Source of the DNA: Methanosarcinaceae archaeon
GTDB lineage: Archaea > Halobacteriota > Methanosarcinia > Methanosarcinales > Methanosarcinaceae
Length of the DNA: 64,000 nt
Direction: 5' to 3'
Assembly (NCBI GenBank): GCA_020055655.1
Contig: JAIPUR010000004.1
Coordinates: 62,001-126,000, forward strand
Below the pieces are notes generated by a model. That model saw only the letters and a list, made by a program, of their open reading frames with translations. It was not told the DNA's origin and did not search any database. Made by a program: the position numbers and the translations under genes. Every line of letters begins with the position of its first letter. Within the stretch, counting starts at the first letter, position 1. This document shows positions 9,537 through 19,298 of this stretch, piece after piece.

Positions 9537-10703
9537 ATGTCTACCCAACGCGATTATTACGAGATACTTGGAATTTCTAAGGATGCAACAGAGTCTGAGA
9601 TCAAAAAAGCATACCGAAAGCTTGCTATGAAGTATCATCCTGATAAGAACAAAGAGGATGATGCTGAGGGAAAGTTCAAGGAAATATCGGAAGCTTATGC
9701 TGTCCTTTCTGATGAGGAAAAGAGGGAGCAATATGACCGCTTTGGACATGCAGGTATTGATGGTCGCTATTCTCAGGAAGATATATTCAGGAATGCAGAC
9801 TTTGGTGGTTTTGACGACCTCGGTGATATTCTTGGAAGTATTTTCGGAAGAGGCGGTGGCTTTGGCGGCTTCGGTGGCTTTGGCGGACAACCTCGCAATG
9901 GGCCACAAAGGGGCTCAGACCTTCGTTATGATCTAAAGATCACACTGGAAGATGCTGCAAACGGGCTAGATACCACGATCAATGTTCCCCGGGCAGAAAG
10001 CTGTGAAACATGTAATGGTACTGGTGCAAAGGCTGGAACAAGTCCGAAACAGTGCAGTGCATGCCATGGATCCGGTCAGATGACCCGTGCACGCGATACA
10101 CCATTCGGACGCTTCATGTCAACCAGTACCTGTAGTGCATGTGGTGGAATGGGTGAGATTATTGATGATCCCTGTCCTGCATGTAAGGGTACAGGTAAGA
10201 CCAAGAAGGTCAAGAAGATATCCGTGAAGATCCCAAAAGGTGCTGATAATGGCCTGCGCCTGAAAGTGAGGGGTGAAGGTGAGGGCGGTACCCGTGGCGG
10301 TCCTGCAGGTGATCTTTATGTTGTTGTCCATGTTGAACCCCACGAGCTCTTTGAACGTGGCGGTGACGATATCCTGTATGAGCTTCCGATTACATTCTCA
10401 CAGGCAGCACTGGGTGATGATGTGATGGTGCCAACACTTCATGGTAAGGTCAAGATGAGCATCAAGGCTGGAACTCAGACTCACTCCATACTCAGACTTA
10501 AAGGCAAAGGGATGCCACATCTGCATGGACGTGGTCAGGGTGATCAGCTTGTAAGGGTGATCGTGGAGACCCCTGTGAACTTGTCAAGTGAGCAAAAAGA
10601 CTTATTCAAGAAGTTTGCTGAGCTTGAAAAAGGAGTTCATGGCAATCATACAAAGGGTGGCAAAGGAATTTTTGAGAAGGTCAAGGATGCATTTGATTCC
10701 TGA
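9537..10703 (+). CDS. dnaJ: DnaJ, Hsp40 co-chaperone
   Basis: A 388-residue class I DnaJ. The J domain (1-70) contains the HPD tripeptide in [12 protein letters not shown] Gly/Phe-rich linker (about 100-122) repeats GGFGGF. Four zinc-binding CxxCxGxG motifs follow: [24 protein letters not shown] and CPACKGTG. Then come the two C-terminal client-binding domains. It delivers clients to DnaK and stimulates its ATPase. The 108-bp gap after dnaK contains a hairpin, so dnaJ may also have its own promoter. Confidence 0.97.
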   Translation: MSTQRDYYEILGISKDATESEIKKAYRKLAMKYHPDKNKEDDAEGKFKEISEAYAVLSDEEKREQYDRFGHAGIDGRYSQEDIFRNADFGGFDDLGDILGSIFGRGGGFGGFGGFGGQPRNGPQRGSDLRYDLKITLEDAANGLDTTINVPRAESCETCNGTGAKAGTSPKQCSACHGSGQMTRARDTPFGRFMSTSTCSACGGMGEIIDDPCPACKGTGKTKKVKKISVKIPKGADNGLRLKVRGEGEGGTRGGPAGDLYVVVHVEPHELFERGGDDILYELPITFSQAALGDDVMVPTLHGKVKMSIKAGTQTHSILRLKGKGMPHLHGRGQGDQLVRVIVETPVNLSSEQKDLFKKFAELEKGVHGNHTKGGKGIFEKVKDAFDS

Positions 10704-10710
10704 TTTGCTT

Positions 10711-10735
10711 ACTTTTCTATTTTTTATTTTTTGAT
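10711..10735 (+). terminator. poly-T type terminator after dnaJ
   Basis: Runs of T broken by single A or C bases start eight bases after the dnaJ stop, which is the usual form of intrinsic termination in archaea. No strong hairpin is visible. Confidence 0.45.
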
Positions 10736-10907
10736 GCATTTATTTGGTAACATTCATATTTTAAGCATTTTTGTCGATGCATTGCCAGTTCAATCTTTTC
10801 TGGATTTTGAAGCTTGCTCAGATGGTAAGATATAAAAGGCAGTAATATCATTATGCGTGTTTATTCTTAATCATATATGGTTTGTACTACTCTTATGAAG
10901 GGATACC

Positions 10908-12242
10908 ATGAAAGCTGTAATAATTGGTGCCGGTGAAGTCGGTTACCACATTGCTAAGGCCCTGTATAATACGCACGATGTTGTAGTTATCGATATCGAT
11001 GAGAAGGCATGTGAACGCGTTGACGAATTGGATGTGCAGGTGATACAGGGTAATGGTGCCAACGTTTCCATTCTCAGTGGAGTGCTTGTAGGTACAGATA
11101 TTCTTGTAGCTACGACAGGCTCGGATGAAGTTAACATTGTTGCATGCATGGCATCAAAATTGATCGCTGAAGACAATGCCGATTTCAGTACTGTTGCAAA
11201 GGTAAGTAATCCTGATTATATTGATAAACCAGTGACAAAACGTACCAAGATCGGTATTGACCTTATGATTTGTCCTGAGTTATCCCTTGCATCAGAAGTT
11301 GCAGATATCCTTGCAATTCCTTCTGCTATTGACTTCAATTTTTTTGCAGAAGGTAAAGTTGAGATGATGGAGTTTGTGGTTTCTGAGGATAATTATCTTG
11401 TCGGGAAGGACATGAAGGAACTAAACCTCGCAAATTGCTGTATTGTCAGCGCACTTTTTAGGGATTCCGATGTGATTATTCCTCATGGTGATGACACGAT
11501 AGAAGCAAATGATCACCTTGTTGTTATTGGAAAATCAGCATCAATGGATAGTGTGCGTGATAAGTTTGGTGGCAAAGGTGGAAAAAGAAGCAAAGTTATG
11601 ATCATCGGTGGTGGTATTGTTGGTTTCTATCTTGCAAAATTAGTGGCAAAAAGTGAATTTGATCTCATAATCATAGAAGCCGATCCTCAAAGATCAGTTC
11701 AGATAGCTGAAGAATTGCCAGATGTACTTGTTTTGAATGGTGATGGTACTGACATCAATCTTCTAAAAGAAGAGGGTGTTGAGGAAATGGACGTGGCTAT
11801 AGCTGTTACTAACAGTGATGAAAAGAACCTGCTCTGTGCTTTGATAGCTAAACAACTGGGGGCCAAAAAGGTAATTGCAAGAGCTGACCGTTCTGATTAT
11901 GTACCACTATTTGAGATGGTTGGTGTGGACAGTGCAGTAAGTCCAAGACAAGCTACAGTTAAAGAAGTAATGAAATTAACAATGGGTTCGGCTATTGAAT
12001 CTATTGCAACTATCGAAGGTGAGAAAGCTGGTATCATTGAATACACTGCTTCAAAGAAATCCAAGATAACAGGGAAACCACTGAAAAATATCAAATTCCC
12101 TGCAGGCGCAATAGTTAGTATTGTTGTTCACAAAGGGAATACAGTTGTACCTCGGGGCAATTATGTGATTCAGGAAGGCGACCGCGTGGTTGTCTTCTCA
12201 CTTCAATCTGCAAATTCGGAAGTTGAAAAACTTTTTAAATAA
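10908..12242 (+). CDS. trkA: TrkA, potassium uptake regulatory protein
   Basis: A 444-residue protein made of two RCK modules in tandem. Each has a Rossmann NAD-binding start (MKAVIIGAGEVGYHIAK near residue 1 and MIIGGGIVGFYLAK near residue 231) followed by a TrkA_C domain, for example residues 140-220 and 360-444. It sits on the cytoplasmic face of TrkH and gates K+ transport in response to nucleotides. The ATG has GAAGGGA five bases upstream. It lies 21 bp before trkH in the same operon. K+ uptake matters for osmotic balance in marine methanogens (inference). Confidence 0.95.
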   Translation: MKAVIIGAGEVGYHIAKALYNTHDVVVIDIDEKACERVDELDVQVIQGNGANVSILSGVLVGTDILVATTGSDEVNIVACMASKLIAEDNADFSTVAKVSNPDYIDKPVTKRTKIGIDLMICPELSLASEVADILAIPSAIDFNFFAEGKVEMMEFVVSEDNYLVGKDMKELNLANCCIVSALFRDSDVIIPHGDDTIEANDHLVVIGKSASMDSVRDKFGGKGGKRSKVMIIGGGIVGFYLAKLVAKSEFDLIIIEADPQRSVQIAEELPDVLVLNGDGTDINLLKEEGVEEMDVAIAVTNSDEKNLLCALIAKQLGAKKVIARADRSDYVPLFEMVGVDSAVSPRQATVKEVMKLTMGSAIESIATIEGEKAGIIEYTASKKSKITGKPLKNIKFPAGAIVSIVVHKGNTVVPRGNYVIQEGDRVVVFSLQSANSEVEKLFK

Positions 12243-12263
12243 TCTATTAATGGGGTATTGAAG

Positions 12264-13697
12264 ATGAATCTTGGAATTATCTTTAATGTTCTGGGTGGCC
12301 TCCTTCGATTTCTCGGATTAATTATGGCAATACCTCTTTTTGTTGCTATTTATTATGGTGAATCTCCACAACCATTTGTATTTGCAGTTGTTATCACCGG
12401 GGTCACCGGTTTCCTTCTTTCTTATAAATATCATGCTGAAGGTGACTGGAAGAAAAGAGAGGGATTTGCGATTGTGGCATTTGGATGGCTTGCTGCTGCT
12501 CTATTTGGCTCCATTCCTTTCATGCTGGATGGCATCGCACCTATTAATGCAATATTTGAATCGATGTCAGGTTTTACAACAACGGGGGCAACTGTTCTTA
12601 TAGATTTAGAGAGTCATTCAAGGAGTATACTTTTCTGGCGCAGTATGACTCAATGGATTGGCGGCATGGGTATTATCATGCTTTTTATCGCTATTCTTCC
12701 AAAGTTAGGTGTTGCCGGAAGGCAGTTGTTCCGTGCTGAAGCACCAGGTCCCACCGAGGATAAAATAAGGCCTCGTATCAGGGAAACTGCCAAGATATTA
12801 TGGATGGTCTACGTAATTATATCAGCTATTGAAGTTGCGGTGTTAATGCTTGCTGGAATGAATGGTTATGATGCTGTGACCCATACATTCACAACCATGG
12901 CATGTGGTGGTTTTTCACCCTATGCTGCTAGTGTCGCAGAATTTCAGAGCCCTTTAATAGAAGGTATAATTACTCTTTTTATGTTCATTGCTGGTGCAAA
13001 CTTTGCCTTGCACTATAAAACATTATATTCTAATCACAAAAGTCTTTTAGAGGACAATGAATTCAAGTTCTATTTATTAATAGTTACTCTGGCCACATTT
13101 CTACTGACGCTGTCCTTGTGGCGAAATATGGGTGATACTCTGGCAACTTCTTTCAGATATGCCATATTTCAGGTGGTTTCAATTGTGACAACAACCGGAT
13201 ATGCAACAGTCGATTTCGATCTATGGGCCGATTCATCTAAGATGGTCCTGCTCTCGGTCATGTTCATCGGGGGCTGTGCAGGTTCAACGGCAGGTGGCAT
13301 AAAAGTGGTACGTTTTCTACTTCTCTTGAAGTATGCCCAACGTGCATTGTTCAAATCCGTTCATCCGCGTGCTGTAAAAACAGTAAAATTCAACGATAAG
13401 TCTGTGCCGGAAGATGTTTTACAGGCCATAATCTCTTTTGTAGTCATTTATTTTATGATATTTGCAATTTCCACTGGTCTGCTTGCACTTATGGGTATTG
13501 ATCTTGTCAGTTCCATAACTGCATCAATAGCAACTCTTGGAAATATAGGCCCTGGTTTTAATATGGTGGGTCCAATGGCAAGCTTTGATTCGATACCTTT
13601 TATTGGAAAGCTTTTACTCATTGGTAATATGTGGGTAGGAAGGCTTGAGGTTTTCACAGTAATAGTAATGCTGACTCCTGAATTCTGGAAACGATAA
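12264..13697 (+). CDS. trkH: TrkH, potassium transporter membrane subunit
   Basis: About 477 residues with many membrane helices and the repeated selectivity-filter-like loops of the Trk/Ktr superfamily: SGFTTTGATVL, TTMACGGFSP, TTTGYATVDFD and TLGNIGPGFN. It forms the membrane pore for K+ uptake with TrkA. The ATG at 12264 is chosen over an in-frame TTG two codons upstream because GGGGT lies seven bases before it. It is convergent with the geranylgeranyl reductase gene across a shared hairpin terminator. Confidence 0.95.
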   Translation: MNLGIIFNVLGGLLRFLGLIMAIPLFVAIYYGESPQPFVFAVVITGVTGFLLSYKYHAEGDWKKREGFAIVAFGWLAAALFGSIPFMLDGIAPINAIFESMSGFTTTGATVLIDLESHSRSILFWRSMTQWIGGMGIIMLFIAILPKLGVAGRQLFRAEAPGPTEDKIRPRIRETAKILWMVYVIISAIEVAVLMLAGMNGYDAVTHTFTTMACGGFSPYAASVAEFQSPLIEGIITLFMFIAGANFALHYKTLYSNHKSLLEDNEFKFYLLIVTLATFLLTLSLWRNMGDTLATSFRYAIFQVVSIVTTTGYATVDFDLWADSSKMVLLSVMFIGGCAGSTAGGIKVVRFLLLLKYAQRALFKSVHPRAVKTVKFNDKSVPEDVLQAIISFVVIYFMIFAISTGLLALMGIDLVSSITASIATLGNIGPGFNMVGPMASFDSIPFIGKLLLIGNMWVGRLEVFTVIVMLTPEFWKR

Positions 13698-13785
13698 ATA
13701 CTTTTTACAACTATTGTTTAGAATACAAATTAAACTAAATCAGTAGGCAATGCTTATGGTTTAATAGAAAATTAAAAAAAATCAG

Positions 13786-13813
13786 AATAAAGTGACATTT
13801 CAATCACTTTATT
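13786..13813. terminator. bidirectional hairpin terminator
   Basis: Perfect 10-bp arms AATAAAGTGA (13786-13795) and TCACTTTATT (13804-13813) surround an eight-base loop. An A-rich run lies on one side. The element ends at the stop of the leftward reductase gene and serves the convergent trkH transcript as well. Confidence 0.7.
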
Positions 13814-15026
13814 AGCGCTCAAAATCCAATTCGTACTTAACGATATTTTTAAAAAGAACTCTCATATCCCATAGCAACTTCTTGTTTGCCTTGAATAGCG
13901 CATACAATAGGTCAAGTAGGCTCATGCTTGTAAAGTTCACACCTTTCAGTGAATGTGCAAGTGAGTCAAATTCCTTGTCAGTGAATTTCACAAAAATATC
14001 TTTGGCTATGAGACTATTATCAATATCAATGCCAATTGTTGATCTCCATCTATCTTCATATTCCTGAAGAGCTTCTACGGATACATCATTTTTGGAGATC
14101 GCATTATATGCTACTTCACCTGCAATCTTTCCTGCTTCCATTGCATTGATAATGCCGCCACCGGTAATCGGGTCAGACTGTCTTGCAGCATCGCCGACAA
14201 GCATCAATCCATTTTTGGTGGTTCTTTCGATGCTACCGCATACGGGTACTCCACCTACGTCGATCTCAAGTATATTTGCGTCAGGATAATTTTTCTCGAG
14301 GAAATCATTTAGATAATCAACGGCATGCTTCTCTCCAGATCGGCTTCCAAGGATACCAATCCCGACATTTGCCATATCATTGCCCTTTGGGAATATCCAT
14401 ATGTATCCGGAAGGTGCTACCTCATTGCCTGTGTAGAAATTACAGAAGTTCTGGTCTATACCAGTTCCACTAACCAGATATTGGGCACATGTCTCTATAT
14501 CTTTTGGCTTCAGGGAAGTATCAATTCCTGCCCATCTTCCCACTTTTGATTCCACTCCGTCTGCACCGATAACGATCTTAGCACGAATTTCGCGTTCAAT
14601 GCCCATGTGCATGATCTTTGCACCGCGTACAAAGCCATCTTCAATGATAAGGTCCGTTGCCCTGGTCTTTACAAAAACATCTGCACCTGCTTTTGCACTT
14701 TCGTAGGCCAATGCTCTGTCAAAAATCTTACGCTCGAGAACGTAACCAACTTCTCCTCCTGATATCTCTTCGGACATTTCGATAACTGTTCCGTTAGGTG
14801 AGAATATGCGTGAACCTTTTACATCAGCGCTGATCCAGCGGTGATCCGGTTCTATATGTTTGTGAAGCCATAATTTGCTTACACCTTCAGCACACCTTAT
14901 TGGATCGCCAATTTCCTGTCTTTTCTCTATGAGGAGGACGCTAAGACCTTTTTCAGCAGCTGTTTTGGCTGTAGTTGAACCTCCAGGGCCTGCACCAATG
15001 ACAATTACATCGTAGCTATCTTTCAT
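13812..15026 (-). CDS. digeranylgeranylglycerophospholipid (geranylgeranyl) reductase
   Basis: A 404-residue FAD enzyme. The N-terminal [18 protein letters not shown] dinucleotide motif is followed by [19 protein letters not shown], and a second FAD motif, [20 protein letters not shown], lies near residues 275-295. The family saturates the isoprenoid chains of archaeal membrane lipids. In Methanosarcina acetivorans the homologous enzyme needs the ferredoxin encoded beside it for full reduction (known from the literature). Here the ATG overlaps the ferredoxin stop in ATGA, so the two are translationally coupled. It probably works at the cytoplasmic membrane face. Confidence 0.93.
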   Translation of the reverse strand: MKDSYDVIVIGAGPGGSTTAKTAAEKGLSVLLIEKRQEIGDPIRCAEGVSKLWLHKHIEPDHRWISADVKGSRIFSPNGTVIEMSEEISGGEVGYVLERKIFDRALAYESAKAGADVFVKTRATDLIIEDGFVRGAKIMHMGIEREIRAKIVIGADGVESKVGRWAGIDTSLKPKDIETCAQYLVSGTGIDQNFCNFYTGNEVAPSGYIWIFPKGNDMANVGIGILGSRSGEKHAVDYLNDFLEKNYPDANILEIDVGGVPVCGSIERTTKNGLMLVGDAARQSDPITGGGIINAMEAGKIAGEVAYNAISKNDVSVEALQEYEDRWRSTIGIDIDNSLIAKDIFVKFTDKEFDSLAHSLKGVNFTSMSLLDLLYALFKANKKLLWDMRVLFKNIVKYELDFER

Positions 15027-15196
15027 AGGTCTACCTCAAAAGCTGATACTGGGCAGATAGTTGCACATATTTTACACTCTGTGCATGTGTCATCAACTTC
15101 AATCCATGTTTCGACTAACTCCAGCGCACCAACCGGGCATACGCTAACACATGCACCACAATATCCGCACTTGAATTTGTTCACTTTAATGGTCAC
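15023..15196 (-). CDS. 2[4Fe-4S] ferredoxin partner of the reductase
   Basis: A 57-residue protein with two cluster motifs: [12 protein letters not shown] and [12 protein letters not shown]. The start is GTG, with AGGTGAT six bases upstream; the GTG directly before it is a less well spaced alternative. It should carry low-potential electrons to the geranylgeranyl reductase encoded immediately downstream, with which it overlaps by four bases. It is missed by gene callers with a length cutoff of about 60 residues. Confidence 0.92.
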   Translation of the reverse strand: MTIKVNKFKCGYCGACVSVCPVGALELVETWIEVDDTCTECKICATICPVSAFEVDL

Positions 15197-15334
15197 CACT
15201 TATCACCTGTATAAACATAATCATTTTAATAATCTTGAAGAAGGATATACCTTTTTTCCTTAATGTGTACGCTGGAATAGTTATCAGAGTAACTCATATT
15301 GGTAAAAGGACTATAAGTGAATTATGCATGTGTG

Positions 15335-15958
15335 TTAAATGCACAGTTTAACTCTTGCTTTTCCCGTTTTGACATCGAATTTCTCAGTAACGTATTCTCT
15401 TGAAGCTCCATGTCCATGAAGCATGATCTCCACAAGGTCATGTGGTTCATCTATGTCTGTACTGAGAAGGAATGAATCGTAAACGTGAATTGATTGCTGC
15501 ATTTCTTTTGCAATGTTGCAGTGATTCAGGAAACTGGAACCATAATATTTAACATGGAATTTATCTGGATTTTTGATGAATAGTATATTGGTTCCGCCAC
15601 CTTTACCCGGTACTATCACCAGGTCTTCATCAGCACTAGATATCTCTTTCAGGTGCTTTGGGCTAACCATGGGCAGATCCGCCATTATCACTAATACGGG
15701 GTCCTGCATCTTTTCCAGATAATCGTTTATGGCCTCATTTAGGTCATGCTCGCTGGAATGGATATTCACTTCAAGGTCCTGGGGTACGCCGTTGCTAGGT
15801 GTGGTAAGTATATCTATGTTTTTTATATCTGCCTCTTTCAGACTTTTGACCACATCTCTAAGCATCAACTCTACGAAGTGCTCCCTTTCTTCCAGGCTTA
15901 ATACAGGAGATAGTCTTGATTTAGCGTTCTGTTTTTTGTATGGAATAACGGCTCTCAT
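15335..15958 (-). CDS. cofC: CofC, 2-phospho-L-lactate guanylyltransferase
   Basis: A 207-residue nucleotidyltransferase. It begins MRAVIPYKKQNAKSRLSPVL, the GTP-binding loop with a KSRL signature, and has VLVIMADLPMVSPKHL with the metal-binding aspartate and VPGKGGGTNILF in the substrate region. It activates 2-phospholactate (or phosphoenolpyruvate) with GTP for transfer to Fo by CofD in F420 synthesis. Its ATG overlaps the cofH stop by four bases, and it is last in cofG-cofH-cofH-cofC. CofD and CofE are not in the window. Confidence 0.93.
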   Translation of the reverse strand: MRAVIPYKKQNAKSRLSPVLSLEEREHFVELMLRDVVKSLKEADIKNIDILTTPSNGVPQDLEVNIHSSEHDLNEAINDYLEKMQDPVLVIMADLPMVSPKHLKEISSADEDLVIVPGKGGGTNILFIKNPDKFHVKYYGSSFLNHCNIAKEMQQSIHVYDSFLLSTDIDEPHDLVEIMLHGHGASREYVTEKFDVKTGKARVKLCI

Positions 15959-17025
15959 TGTACTGCCTCGTAAAGAGCATTTCTCTTTTTTGGAGTTCTG
16001 CCAGTTTCATTGATTATCCACTCAATTTCTTCTGCAGACAGGTGCTCTCCGTTTGTTCCGCCTGATGCAGCTGTGATCTGATCTTCCATTAATGTTCCGC
16101 CAAGGTCATTTGCACCGCAATGCAATGCTACTTGTGCCAGTTTCTTGCCAAGTTTCACCCAGGGTGCCTGTATATTGCCGATGTGCTTGTGAAGTATGAT
16201 TCTTGCAATCGCCTGCATTTGGAGGTCATCAATGCCGCTTGTCATGAACTTGCCTTGCTGCATCATAGCTTCGCCAATTTTGTTATTGTAGGGCATAAAT
16301 GCCATAGGTATAAACTCGGTGAAACCACCGGTTTTCTTTTGTATATCACGAATAATGAACATGTGCTCCAATCTTTCTTCTATGGTTTCCACATGGCCAT
16401 ACATCATAGTTGAGTTCGTTCGAAGTCCAACTTCGTGAGATGCTGTAATTGTGTCGATCCATTCCTGGGTGCTTACTTTACTTGAGCAGATAATCTTCCT
16501 CACTCTGTCTGAAAGTATTTCGGCGGATGTTCCTGTCAGGGTGGCAACCCCACAATCTTTCACCCGCTTACAGGCTTCATGTGGTGAAATACCTTCCATG
16601 CCTGAAGCGTGGTATATTTCCATGGGTGAAAGGGCATGTATGGTCATTTTAGGATAATTGGAACTTATAGCTTCGAATATGTCTGTATAATAATCCATAT
16701 TCATTTGTTTTAGGTAGCCTCCCTGTACGCAAACCTCTGTGGCTCCCAATTCGTCTGCCTTTCCAACCTCTGCTACTACTTCTTCCTTTGAAAGTATGTA
16801 TCCTTTCTCTGTTTTAAATGCACAGAATCCACAATCTCCTGCACACAGGTTGGTGAGGTAAATATTGCGATTCACGACGTAGCTGACTTCATTCCCGGCT
16901 GCGCTTTGGCGGAGTTCGTCAGCAAGAGTAAATAATTCAAAAGGATTAACATTCAGTAGTTCTATGGCATCTTCTTTGCCAACATTACCACTGTGTGCTT
17001 TTTCCATAATATTATCAGAAATCAT
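15955..17025 (-). CDS. cofH: CofH, Fo synthase subunit 2 (copy 1)
   Basis: A 356-residue radical SAM enzyme with the CX3CX2C cluster motif in LCAGDCGFCAFK near residues 56-67, followed by the TIM-barrel half with EVCVQGGYL and HALSPMEIYH. CofH joins tyrosine-derived 4-hydroxybenzyl radical to 5-amino-6-ribitylaminouracil; CofG then closes the deazaflavin ring to give Fo. The ATG has only a weak binding site. It follows the second cofH by 15 bp and overlaps cofC. The C-terminus keeps HCGANDLGGTLMED, shared by CofG and CofH. Confidence 0.93.
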   Translation of the reverse strand: MISDNIMEKAHSGNVGKEDAIELLNVNPFELFTLADELRQSAAGNEVSYVVNRNIYLTNLCAGDCGFCAFKTEKGYILSKEEVVAEVGKADELGATEVCVQGGYLKQMNMDYYTDIFEAISSNYPKMTIHALSPMEIYHASGMEGISPHEACKRVKDCGVATLTGTSAEILSDRVRKIICSSKVSTQEWIDTITASHEVGLRTNSTMMYGHVETIEERLEHMFIIRDIQKKTGGFTEFIPMAFMPYNNKIGEAMMQQGKFMTSGIDDLQMQAIARIILHKHIGNIQAPWVKLGKKLAQVALHCGANDLGGTLMEDQITAASGGTNGEHLSAEEIEWIINETGRTPKKRNALYEAVQ

Positions 17026-17040
17026 GTTATCAGTGATCTG

Positions 17041-18159
17041 TTAAAGTATTTCAACTTCGATCTGTTTCATACTATCTGAGCTAATAATGGGGTTGTAAAT
17101 GGTATTCCTTTGGACTGCTTGTCTTCCCGAAGATATAATAAACCATTCAAGCTCTTCCGCTGACATGATCTCTCCATTCTTTCCGCCTGCTGAACTTGAT
17201 ATCTTTTCTTCCATTAGCGTTCCACCAAGGTCATTAGCACCGCAATGAAGGGCAACCTGAGCTAGCTTTTTACCGAGTTTCACCCAACTTGCCTGTATGT
17301 TGTCCACATGAGTGTGAAGTATAATGCGTGCAAGAGCATGAATCTGAAGGTCATCGATGCCGTTTGTTGCATACCTGCCGGATTCAATAATCTCCTGCCC
17401 TATTTTATTATTATATGGCATGAAAGGAAGAGGTACGAATTCAGTAATTCCTCCTGTCTTCATTTGTATGTCTCTGACATGCATGATGTGATCGATTCTC
17501 TCTTCGACCGTCTCAATATGTCCATACATTATAGTTGCTGTTGTATTTATGCCTGTGGTATGTGCTTTACTTATGACCTCGATCCACTGGGCTGTATTTA
17601 GTTTGCCTGGACATATTTTCTCCCTGACCCTGTCAGAGAGTATTTCTGCTGCAGTACCTGGCATGGTATCAAGTCCTGCATTTTTAAGCTCAAGGAGTGC
17701 TTCTTCAATACTAATACCGCTCTGTTTCGCTGCATGATAAATTTCCATGGGTGAAAATGCATGTATGCTGATATGTGGAAATTCTGATTTTACGGATCTG
17801 ATTATATTGGTGTAGAAACTCAGGTCAACATCCGGTAATAATCCACCCTGTATGCACACTTCTGTAGCATTATTTTCAACCGCATCCTCCACCTTATCAA
17901 GAATATCTTCTATGTTGAGCAAGTATCCTGAACTGTCTTTGAATGCACAAAATCCGCACTTCCCAATGCATCGGTCAGTAAAGTTAATGTTTCTATTAAT
18001 GACGTAAGTAACAGTATCTCCCACAGTTTCCTGCCGGAGTCTGTCAGCAAGTTCAAAAAGTTCAAAAGGGGGTGCTTGAAGTAGTGCAAGGGCATCGTCT
18101 TTGGTCGTCTTCCCTTTATAGGCATTATCAATTATATGGTCAGGGATAGTGGATATCAT
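17041..18159 (-). CDS. cofH: CofH paralogue, Fo synthase subunit 2 (copy 2)
   Basis: About 372 residues, closely related to the next gene along its whole length. It keeps the radical SAM motif (DRCIGKCGFCAFK), EVCIQGGLL, HAFSPMEIYHAA and HCGANDLGGTLMEE. I prefer ATG 18159 to ATG 18174 because GGAG lies six bases before it and it aligns with the start of copy 1. Two CofH copies in tandem are known in Methanosarcina. Whether both make Fo or one has a shifted substrate cannot be told here. It lies between cofG and cofH copy 1. Confidence 0.92.
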   Translation of the reverse strand: MISTIPDHIIDNAYKGKTTKDDALALLQAPPFELFELADRLRQETVGDTVTYVINRNINFTDRCIGKCGFCAFKDSSGYLLNIEDILDKVEDAVENNATEVCIQGGLLPDVDLSFYTNIIRSVKSEFPHISIHAFSPMEIYHAAKQSGISIEEALLELKNAGLDTMPGTAAEILSDRVREKICPGKLNTAQWIEVISKAHTTGINTTATIMYGHIETVEERIDHIMHVRDIQMKTGGITEFVPLPFMPYNNKIGQEIIESGRYATNGIDDLQIHALARIILHTHVDNIQASWVKLGKKLAQVALHCGANDLGGTLMEEKISSSAGGKNGEIMSAEELEWFIISSGRQAVQRNTIYNPIISSDSMKQIEVEIL

Positions 18160-18226
18160 GTTGTTCTCCAGCATGTGTTTACAGGTTCGTAATGTAAAAC
18201 TAAGTCCTGTATAGGGTATGCCCTAT

Positions 18227-19213
18227 TCAAACCTTTCTATATCCTTCTTCGTTAGCCAGTCTTGCGATCAGGTCTGATATTTCCTGGCTATACCAGCCTT
18301 TCTTTATATATTGAGGGTAGATGGGCAGTCTTTCTCGAAGTGTCATTTCCCGTATGCTTTCTTTTAGCTTATCTATTTCAGGCCAGTCAGCTTCGGGATT
18401 GACCCAGTCTATAGTTGTGGGGGATATTCCTCCAAGATCGCTTGCTCCACACTCTATGAGAATATATGGGTCAATAAGATTTGGAGCTACCTGGATTGCA
18501 ATATCTTCTGAAAGTACCTCACTGGCAATTAGAACAGTTTGCATCATTTCTTCATCACTGGGTGCAGGCCAGTCTTCCATTAATGTGCCAGCTTTTGGTT
18601 TAAAGTTCTGGATAATGACTTCTTGTATATGGCCATATTCCTGATGCAATTCTTCAATGAGCTGAAGTGAATTTATTCTATCGTCCAGTGTTTCCCCAAT
18701 TCCCACGAGAATGCCAGTGGTGAAAGGGATCTTCAGTTGACCTGCATATCTTATGGTCTTTATCCTGTTTTCCAATACTTTTCCTGGAGAGTCTGTGTGT
18801 GCTATGAGGTCTGCAGTAGTTTCCAGCATTAAACCCATGCTTGCATTTAGTGGTTTTAGTTCCTCAAGCTCTATGTAATTAAGTATACCTGCATTGGTGT
18901 GTGGTAAAATCCCTATATCTATCGCTTTTTCACACAGCACTTTTACATAATCGACAGTAGATGGGTAACCTGCCTCATTCAGCCATTCTTTATATTCCTG
19001 CAGCTCTTCGGCATATTCTCCAAAAGTAAAAAGAACTTCTGTGCATTCTGCTTTTGCACCTTCTTCTAAAATGGGTATTATTTCTTCCAGGCTCATAAGC
19101 TTCGCTTCTGGATGCTCCGGGCTACGCTTAAAAGTACAATATCCGCAGTTGTTCCTGCAGATATTTGTGACTGGTATGAATACATTCCGGCAAAATGTAA
19201 TAAATTCAGACAT
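18227..19213 (-). CDS. cofG: CofG, Fo synthase subunit 1
   Basis: About 328 residues from ATG 19213. The radical SAM motif is in ITNICRNNCGYCTF near residues 17-30, and ECGASDLGGISPTTIDWVNP lies near the C-terminus. CofG catalyses the ring closure that yields 7,8-didemethyl-8-hydroxy-5-deazariboflavin. No good ribosome binding site precedes the ATG; TTATGTAT about 30 bp upstream may be a TATA box for a leaderless transcript (inference). An in-frame GTG further upstream (19237) is less likely. It heads the F420 gene group. Confidence 0.93.
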   Translation of the reverse strand: MSEFITFCRNVFIPVTNICRNNCGYCTFKRSPEHPEAKLMSLEEIIPILEEGAKAECTEVLFTFGEYAEELQEYKEWLNEAGYPSTVDYVKVLCEKAIDIGILPHTNAGILNYIELEELKPLNASMGLMLETTADLIAHTDSPGKVLENRIKTIRYAGQLKIPFTTGILVGIGETLDDRINSLQLIEELHQEYGHIQEVIIQNFKPKAGTLMEDWPAPSDEEMMQTVLIASEVLSEDIAIQVAPNLIDPYILIECGASDLGGISPTTIDWVNPEADWPEIDKLKESIREMTLRERLPIYPQYIKKGWYSQEISDLIARLANEEGYRKV

Positions 19214-19298
19214 CGTTAATTCAAAGAATACAAGCACACATACATAAGTTTAATTGAAGAGAAATTTTTATGCCCTTGGATGTGCTCTTCGATCACTA

